From Bacilli bacterium (GTDB lineage: Bacteria; Bacillota_I; Bacilli_A; RFN20; UBA1709), in the NCBI GenBank assembly GCA_028694305.1, contig JAQUTO010000020.1, positions 1 to 10,873 on the forward strand: a stretch of 10,873 bases of DNA, in the 5' to 3' direction. The notes under the pieces were generated by a model. That model did no database searches, was not told where the DNA came from, and saw nothing but the letters and a program-made list of their open reading frames with translations. Shown here piece after piece: positions 6,980 to 10,873 of this stretch. Position numbers and translations under genes: made by a program. The first letter of the stretch is position 1; each line of letters begins with the position of its first letter.

Positions 6980-7486
6980 ATGAAATGGACCTTAGCATGG
7001 TTAAAAGAAAATGCTCATCCCGAATTTGTCTTTGATGAAGCACTTGTCTACGATCCGGCGTTGATTAAAAAGACGCCAAATCTCTTAGACTTAAAAGATG
7101 TAAGAGTTAAGGGTCAGGGGACATTTGACGAAGTCACAAGTAAAGTTCATTTAAAGTTTGTGGTGACAGGTACAATGATTGTGCCTTGTGCCGTTACTTT
7201 AGAAGCGACACCTTATCCATTTGCGGTTGATTATGATGAGAAATACTCCTTCATTGAAACCCAGGATAAAGATTGTGAGTTTGTTAAAGGAAATGAGTTA
7301 GATATCTGCGCTTTAGTTTACGAACTAATCGTAGTCTCAATTCCCTTAAAAGTGGTGAAACAAGGAGCAAAGTACCCGGCATCTAAAAAAGGGAACTGGG
7401 AAGTTATTACCGAAGATGAATTGGCTAATCGTAAAAAGGATGAAATCGATCCACGTTTAGCAAAATTGAAAGATTATTTCAAGTAA
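6980..7486 (+). CDS. ylbN: YlbN/YceD family protein (DUF177), cotranscribed with rpmF
   Basis: A 168-aa cytoplasmic protein of the DUF177 (YceD in E. coli, YlbN in Bacillus) family. This family is nearly always encoded directly before rpmF and is linked to 23S rRNA/large-subunit accumulation, and plant relatives are needed for plastid 23S rRNA processing. The exact biochemical role is unsettled. Seen: a strand-rich core VRVKGQGTFDEVTSKVHLKF (41-60), GTMIVPCAVTLEATPYPF (64-81), the acidic DICALVYELIVVSIPLK segment (108-124) where relatives have a D/E-rich helix ending in SIPL, and the C-terminal DPRLAKLKDYF (157-167) typical of the family. Of the usual CxxC-like cysteines only C70 is kept in the core. 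rpmF follows after 15 nt. The family call is secure from context plus the C-terminal motif. Confidence 0.88.
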   Translation: MKWTLAWLKENAHPEFVFDEALVYDPALIKKTPNLLDLKDVRVKGQGTFDEVTSKVHLKFVVTGTMIVPCAVTLEATPYPFAVDYDEKYSFIETQDKDCEFVKGNELDICALVYELIVVSIPLKVVKQGAKYPASKKGNWEVITEDELANRKKDEIDPRLAKLKDYFK

Positions 7487-7501
7487 TGGAGGTGGAATTT
7501 T

Positions 7502-7669
7502 ATGGCAGTACCACAAAGACGAACATCAAAAACAAGAAAAGCTCAACGTCGTGCTAATATTCATTTAGCAACAGCTACATTGGTAGCCTGCAAGAATTGT
7601 GGAGCTATGATTAAACCACATCATGTTTGCAAAACTTGCGGATATTATGATGGCAAAAAAGTCGCATAA
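7502..7669 (+). CDS. rpmF: 50S ribosomal protein L32
   Basis: A 55-aa protein starting MAVPQRRTSKTRKAQRRA, the standard L32 N-terminus, which reaches into 23S rRNA of the large subunit. It keeps a four-cysteine zinc ribbon, C30-x2-C33 (CKNC) and C43-x2-C46 (CKTC), so this is the zinc-binding (C+) paralogue type rather than the zinc-free form. The length is normal. GGAGGTG 7 nt before the ATG is a strong ribosome binding site. It shares the operon with ylbN and is closed by an intrinsic terminator 33 nt downstream. Confidence 0.97.
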   Translation: MAVPQRRTSKTRKAQRRANIHLATATLVACKNCGAMIKPHHVCKTCGYYDGKKVA

Positions 7670-7702
7670 TCTCGGGACTATTTTAATTTATTAAAAATAA
7701 GG

Positions 7703-7735
7703 AAAGCGAAATTTTAAAAATTTTCGCTTTTTTTT
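7703..7735 (+). terminator. Intrinsic terminator of the ylbN-rpmF operon
   Basis: A 9-bp stem AAAGCGAAA (7703-7711) pairs with TTTCGCTTT (7722-7730) around a 10-nt A/T loop, running into a tract of eight T (7728-7735). Only the central GCG is G/C, so the stem is modest, but the T-run is long. It ends one base before the -35 of the mraZ promoter. Confidence 0.8.
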
Positions 7736-7736
7736 G

Positions 7737-7765
7737 TTTACAAAAAGGGAACTGCTATGTATAAT
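7737..7765 (+). promoter_or_regulatory. mraZ operon (division cluster) promoter
   Basis: TTTACA (7737-7742, 5/6 of TTGACA), 17-nt spacer, TATAAT (7760-7765). It gives transcription starting at about 7772, inside the MraZ boxes, and a leader of roughly 28 nt before the mraZ ATG. Confidence 0.8.
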
Positions 7766-7795
7766 AGTGGTAGGAAATGGGAGAAAGTGGGCGAA
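7766..7795 (+). promoter_or_regulatory. MraZ operator: three tandem 10-nt TGG[G/T] boxes
   Basis: Three direct repeats, AGTGGTAGGA, AATGGGAGAA and AGTGGGCGAA, start at 7766, 7776 and 7786, with the TGG cores exactly 10 nt apart (7768, 7778, 7788). MraZ in E. coli binds TGGGN boxes separated by 5 nt, and Mycoplasma MraZ binds AAAGTG-type repeats. Both descriptions fit. The boxes begin right after the -10 and the last one supplies the AGTGGG Shine-Dalgarno of mraZ, so MraZ bound here would act on its own operon. A TGT at 7758 could be a weak fourth box. Confidence 0.8.
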
Positions 7796-7799
7796 AAAT

Positions 7800-8222
7800 A
7801 TGTTCATCGGTCAATACAATCACAATTTAGATGACAAAAATCGTTTAACAGTTCCAGCTAAGTTCAGAAATGCACTCAGCGGTACCTTTTTTGCCACTGT
7901 AGGACTTGATAAATGTATTTCAATCTACACTTCCAAAGATTTTGAGACTTATACTCAAAAACTTGAAACTCTTGATACTAATGACCGTAATGCCAGACAA
8001 CTGCAACGTTATGTTGCTAGTAACACCTTCGAATTAGAGTGTGATAGTCATGGCCGTATCTTACTACCAGATGGGTTAGTAAAGCATTCCGGGATTGATA
8101 AAGACGTTATTTTAGTTGGTAGTTTCGATCACATCGAGATTTGGGCAAAAGAAAAGTGGTCAGCTTACGAAAAGAGTGCAGAATCTTCCTTCGAAGATAT
8201 TGCTGAAACACTCGTTAAGTAA
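7800..8222 (+). CDS. mraZ: Transcriptional regulator MraZ
   Basis: A 140-aa DNA-binding protein of the AbrB/SpoVT superfamily that forms rings (octamer or dodecamer) and regulates its own division-cell-wall operon. It carries the expected duplicated domain: first LDDKNRLTVPAKFR (10-23), second ECDSHGRILLPDGL (80-93) with D82-x2-G85-R86. The second repeat continues into ILVGSFDHIEIW (104-115). The length is as usual. The start at 7800 is preferred over an in-frame TTG at 7734, because the latter would begin inside the rpmF terminator and read through the promoter and operator. The weak ribosome binding site AGTGGG (7786-7791) overlaps the third MraZ box. It is followed by rsmH after one base. 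Confidence 0.95.
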   Translation: MFIGQYNHNLDDKNRLTVPAKFRNALSGTFFATVGLDKCISIYTSKDFETYTQKLETLDTNDRNARQLQRYVASNTFELECDSHGRILLPDGLVKHSGIDKDVILVGSFDHIEIWAKEKWSAYEKSAESSFEDIAETLVK

Positions 8223-8223
8223 A

Positions 8224-9156
8224 ATGGAATTCGCTCATACGCCCGTACTTCTGAATGAAGTTATCGCTGGATTGAATCTTAAAAGTACTGGTATCTATGT
8301 CGACGCCACTATTGGTGGAGCTGGCCATAGTTATCAAATATTAAGTCGTTTAACGACAGGACATCTCTATGGTTTTGACCAAGATGCCACTGCCATCGAG
8401 ACATCTAGAGCGCATCTACAAACTCTCTCTCTCAACAACTTTACCTTATTTCACAAGAATTTCGAGTTTATCAAGGAAGAACTAGAAAAGATCGGTGTGA
8501 CAAGGGTAGATGGAATCCTATTCGATTTAGGTGTCTCTTCCTTCCAGTTTGATGCTCCTGAACGAGGCTTTAGCTACCGACACGATGCTAAACTCGACAT
8601 GAGAATGAATCAGGATCAAGGATTTTCCGCTTACGATATCGTCAATACTTATAGTGAAGCCGACTTAGCCCGTATTCTATTCACTTACGGGGAAGAGAAG
8701 TATGCAAGAAGTATTGCTAGAAAAATTGTTGCAGTTAGAAGCGAGAGAGCTATCACAACAACATTTGAATTAGTAGATATCATTAGAAGTGCTGTTCCAA
8801 GTCAATATTTAAAAGGAACACACCCAGCCAAGAAGACGTTTCAAGCCTTACGTATTGAAACTAATAATGAATTAGGTATCTTACAAGAATCATTAGAAAA
8901 AGCCTTATCATTATTAAATCACGGTGGTCGGTTAGCAGTTATAAGTTTCCATTCCTTAGAAGATCGTCTGGTCAAAGATGTCTTCAATAAGTATGCGAAG
9001 GAAACCCAACCAAACCGTTTCGCACCAATTAATCTTACTCCAGAAAAACTAGACTATAAACTCATAACTAAGAAACCAATCCTTCCAAGTGAAATGGAAG
9101 TTAATGAAAATCGGCGTTCCCATAGTGCTAAGTTAAGAATCATTGAAAGATTTTAG
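8224..9156 (+). CDS. rsmH: 16S rRNA (cytosine(1402)-N4)-methyltransferase RsmH (MraW)
   Basis: Cytoplasmic SAM-dependent methyltransferase acting on N4 of C1402 in the 16S rRNA decoding centre. The 310-aa length is normal. Motifs: FAHTPVLLNEVI (3-14), the SAM loop DATIGGAGHS (27-36), GFDQDATAI (50-58), DLGVSSFQFD (101-110), RGFSYR (114-119), THPAKKTFQALRIETNNEL (199-217), VISFHSLEDRLVK (239-251) and the C-terminal NRRSHSAKLR (296-305). The start at 8224 matches the family N-terminus. A longer frame from 8116 would overlap mraZ and adds 36 residues unlike the family. There is no Shine-Dalgarno before this ATG. The mraZ TAA is one base upstream, so initiation probably depends on ribosomes finishing mraZ. 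Confidence 0.96.
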   Translation: MEFAHTPVLLNEVIAGLNLKSTGIYVDATIGGAGHSYQILSRLTTGHLYGFDQDATAIETSRAHLQTLSLNNFTLFHKNFEFIKEELEKIGVTRVDGILFDLGVSSFQFDAPERGFSYRHDAKLDMRMNQDQGFSAYDIVNTYSEADLARILFTYGEEKYARSIARKIVAVRSERAITTTFELVDIIRSAVPSQYLKGTHPAKKTFQALRIETNNELGILQESLEKALSLLNHGGRLAVISFHSLEDRLVKDVFNKYAKETQPNRFAPINLTPEKLDYKLITKKPILPSEMEVNENRRSHSAKLRIIERF

Positions 9157-9166
9157 GAGGTAGAAC

Positions 9167-9430
9167 ATGAAACTCAGAAAAAAGAACATGCGTCAATTCG
9201 ATTATGCAGCGAGGATTATTTTTGCATTGAGTGTTGCTCTTTTCGTTCTGGCTTTTGTCTTCATTCAACCAAAGACGCAGCAATTGCAACAAGGTAATTA
9301 CTTATTAACCAATCAGATTGCTGAACTGGAAAATCGGAACGCAACCTTAAAACGCGAAATAAATGAACTAGAAAATCCAACAACAATTATGACCGCTGAT
9401 AAAGACAATAACAGCGCGCCACAAGAATAA
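9167..9430 (+). CDS. ftsL: Cell division protein FtsL (FtsL/DivIC-type)
   Basis: An 87-aa bitopic membrane protein in the ftsL position after rsmH. FtsL pairs with DivIC and DivIB at the septum to activate the FtsWI synthase. Seen: a short basic cytoplasmic N-terminus (1-10, KLRKK), one membrane helix (about 15-33), and an extracytoplasmic heptad-type coiled coil (about 38-70, LTNQIAELENRNATLKREI). The protein then ends in a polar tail MTADKDNNSAPQE instead of the conserved end domain of longer FtsL/FtsB proteins, making it shorter than usual. AGGAGGT overlapping the rsmH stop, 5 nt before the ATG, is a strong ribosome binding site. Sequence alone cannot separate FtsL from DivIC/FtsB. Position favours FtsL. 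Confidence 0.8.
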   Translation: MKLRKKNMRQFDYAARIIFALSVALFVLAFVFIQPKTQQLQQGNYLLTNQIAELENRNATLKREINELENPTTIMTADKDNNSAPQE

Positions 9431-9451
9431 ATCATTTGAGAGTATGATTTA
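9428..9451 (+). other. 8-bp hairpin over the ftsL stop codon
   Basis: A perfect inverted repeat TAAATCAT / ATGATTTA with an 8-nt loop (TTGAGAGT) begins at the ftsL TAA. It has no following T-run, so it is not a typical terminator. It may influence ftsL-divIB message processing or coupling, or be chance in A/T-rich DNA. Confidence 0.45.
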
Positions 9452-9466
9452 GGATTTCAGAAAGTG

Positions 9467-9473
9467 AAAGGAG
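9467..9473 (+). promoter_or_regulatory. Ribosome binding site deciding the divIB start
   Basis: AAAGGAG, 8 nt before the ATG at 9482. A longer in-frame GTG start at 9464 would place this site inside the coding region and has no Shine-Dalgarno of its own, so 9482 is chosen. Confidence 0.8.
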
Positions 9474-9481
9474 AGAGAACC

Positions 9482-10330
9482 ATGGATTTTTTCAATACAA
9501 AAAGCCCAGAGCTAACAGCGAATACCTTTAAAAATCGTTGTCAAGAAGCTCAGTTAAAAAACCAAACAGAAAGAAAGACCAGAATAATTATCGTTGCGAT
9601 AATATGGCTGGTCATTGTTGCATATCTAATCTGCCCATTGTCAAAAGCCAGAATCGTTAGTGTTTCTGGTAATTTAACAATGCTAAATACGAATGATCTA
9701 TATGAAATTGGTGGTTTCTCATCTTCTAACTTCATCTGGTCACTCAATAAAGACACAATTAAAGCAAATTACAGAAATTATGACTATATCAACGACGCTG
9801 ACATTTCAATTACCCCCTTCGGCGTCAAAATAACCATTGACGAAATTAGCGTCGTTGGTAAGTCAAGCGCAACCTGTACTAATTATGGCGATAACTGCAT
9901 CTATTACCTAAGTAATGGTAATGAGGTTAGTGGCTATAATGACTATCGCGCAAATAATCTAAAACATATTGCAAATTTTGGCGCTATTCCGTATATTGAT
10001 AGTGTTGATAAAATGAGCGAAGCTCAAAAGAGTGTCTTATTTTTAGAACTTGGAAAAGTTAGTAAGGATATTCGGAACTCCATATCAACGATTGCTTTGA
10101 ACAAAGATGTAACTAACAACACAGTTGTTAATGTAACCTTTAACGGTGCTAGTATTGCCTTAAATGCTGACTTAGAACTCCAAGTTGATGCTGCTGGAAT
10201 TAGTTCCAAACTTACCGAAGAGAATTTGTCTTATATTCGGGATGTTATTGCAAAATCAGCTGTGAGTAAAGAAAAAGGGTATTGTTACATATATCGCTCT
10301 AACGATTATGTCTTACCTTGTGAAAGTTAG
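9482..10330 (+). CDS. divIB: Cell division protein DivIB/FtsQ
   Basis: A 282-aa bitopic divisome protein, partner of FtsL and DivIC, that regulates septal wall synthesis. Seen: a cytoplasmic N-terminus (1-33), one membrane helix (about 34-50, IIIVAIIWLVIVAYLI), then a POTRA-type alpha domain (about 57-125) starting RIVSVSGNLTMLNTNDLYEIGG and ending VKITIDEISVVGK, as in DivIB/FtsQ, followed by a longer beta-type domain to the end. The domain layout and position before ftsA support the call. The sequence beyond the POTRA is divergent. Odd: four cysteines lie in the extracytoplasmic part (132, 139, 268, 280), spaced as two close pairs, which could form disulfides. Two more are near or before the membrane (20, 51). 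Confidence 0.83.
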   Translation: MDFFNTKSPELTANTFKNRCQEAQLKNQTERKTRIIIVAIIWLVIVAYLICPLSKARIVSVSGNLTMLNTNDLYEIGGFSSSNFIWSLNKDTIKANYRNYDYINDADISITPFGVKITIDEISVVGKSSATCTNYGDNCIYYLSNGNEVSGYNDYRANNLKHIANFGAIPYIDSVDKMSEAQKSVLFLELGKVSKDIRNSISTIALNKDVTNNTVVNVTFNGASIALNADLELQVDAAGISSKLTEENLSYIRDVIAKSAVSKEKGYCYIYRSNDYVLPCES

Positions 10331-10339
10331 GTGGGTATT

Positions 10340-10873
10340 ATGATGCCAGAAAACACATATGCTGCCATCGATATTGGCGAAACTTATGCTAAACTCGTCA
10401 TCGGTACAGTTTATAAAGAACAATTTAAACTCTGTGGCGCTTTTATGACTCCTTCAAGTGGGATTAATAATGGCGAAGTAAACTCCCGAGGAGAAATTCA
10501 AAAAACTGTCTTAGAACTTTTAGATAAAGCCCAAAAAGTTGGCTTCGGAATTACAAAATTAATCGTCGTCTTACCTTCGACTAACCTGGATATTCACCGG
10601 CGTAAAGCCAAGAGCAATGTTCTTTCATCTAGTCAAATCATCAATGAAAAAGACTTAGATACCTTAAAAAGAGCAACTGCAGACTATCAATTAGGTTCTA
10701 ACGAGATGGTAGTCGGTATTTATCCTATGATGTATTATCTGGATGGTGCGACAGTGGGTAGAGAAGATCCAATTGGCATGAAGATGTTAAATTCAATTCA
10801 ACTTGATGCCTTCGTGATATCTTTACCACAGCTACTAGCAAGACCAATTGTCGATGCTATTCAAGATATGGAA
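10340..10873 (+). CDS. ftsA: Cell division protein FtsA (partial, C-terminus off window)
   Basis: Actin-family ATPase that tethers FtsZ to the membrane and links it to the divisome. 178 codons are visible to the right edge, all open. Seen: the phosphate-1 motif region YAAIDIGETYAKLVIG (7-22), GINNGEVNSRGEI (41-53) as at the start of the FtsA-specific SHS2/1C domain, LIVVLPS (74-80) and REDPIGMKM (142-150), matching the conserved R-x-P-I-G-M block of FtsA. Two adjacent ATG codons (10340 and 10343) follow AGGTGG, with spacing of 5 and 8 nt, so the start is uncertain by one residue. The C-terminal amphipathic membrane helix and probably ftsZ would lie to the right. Confidence 0.9.
   Translation, partial: MMPENTYAAIDIGETYAKLVIGTVYKEQFKLCGAFMTPSSGINNGEVNSRGEIQKTVLELLDKAQKVGFGITKLIVVLPSTNLDIHRRKAKSNVLSSSQIINEKDLDTLKRATADYQLGSNEMVVGIYPMMYYLDGATVGREDPIGMKMLNSIQLDAFVISLPQLLARPIVDAIQDME

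Noticed and set aside
7734..7799. Longer N-terminus of MraZ from TTG 7734
   Set aside because: Starts in the terminator T-run and reads through promoter and operator; the family N-terminus is MFIGQYNHNLDDK.
8116..8223. Longer N-terminus of RsmH overlapping mraZ
   Set aside because: The 36 extra residues are a shifted reading of mraZ; RsmH family proteins begin at the FAHTPVLLNEV segment.

Overview
The window is chromosomal DNA from a low-GC Gram-positive type bacterium (mid-30s percent G+C by eye). Strong AGGAGG-type ribosome binding sites, sigma-A-type promoters and the gene set ylbM/tmcAL, ylbN-rpmF, mraZ-rsmH-ftsL-divIB-ftsA all point to Bacillota. The order resembles the ylbM...ylbN-rpmF...mraZ-rsmH-ftsL stretch of Bacillus. 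However, the division cluster is cut down (no ftsI, mraY, mur, ftsW or murG between rsmH and ftsA) and none of the ten complete genes ends in TGA. This suggests a lineage near Mollicutes, Erysipelotrichia or other derived Bacilli. Tryptophan is encoded by TGG wherever I checked, and no reading frame needs TGA as a sense codon, so code 11 fits. No genus can be named from this sequence.

Left part, minus strand (1-4130): three tightly packed genes, jetA, jetB and jetC (jetC runs off the left edge), encode the kleisin, KITE and SMC-type ATPase subunits of a Wadjet (JetABCD, MksBEFG/EptABCD-like) plasmid-defence condensin. The nuclease gene jetD would lie beyond position 1. The operon has its own extended -10 promoter, overlapped by a 7-1-7 palindrome that may be an operator.

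Middle (4139-6893): tmcAL (tRNA-Met cytidine acetate ligase family) on the minus strand and a C69-family dipeptidase on the plus strand diverge from a short shared promoter region. The TmcAL protein appears to lack a nucleotide-binding type motif seen in the family.

Right part, plus strand (6894-10873): a perfect-consensus promoter drives ylbN (DUF177) and rpmF (ribosomal protein L32), closed by an intrinsic terminator. A second promoter follows directly and starts the division cluster mraZ-rsmH-ftsL-divIB-ftsA (ftsA is cut by the right edge). Between this promoter and mraZ lie three TGG[G/T] boxes exactly 10 nt apart, the expected autoregulatory MraZ operator. The genes join ribosome biogenesis (L32, 16S rRNA methylation, tRNA modification) to divisome assembly (FtsL-DivIB-FtsA). 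No RNA genes, insertion sequences, CRISPR arrays or attachment sites were seen, and no gene-free stretch exceeds about 130 bases.
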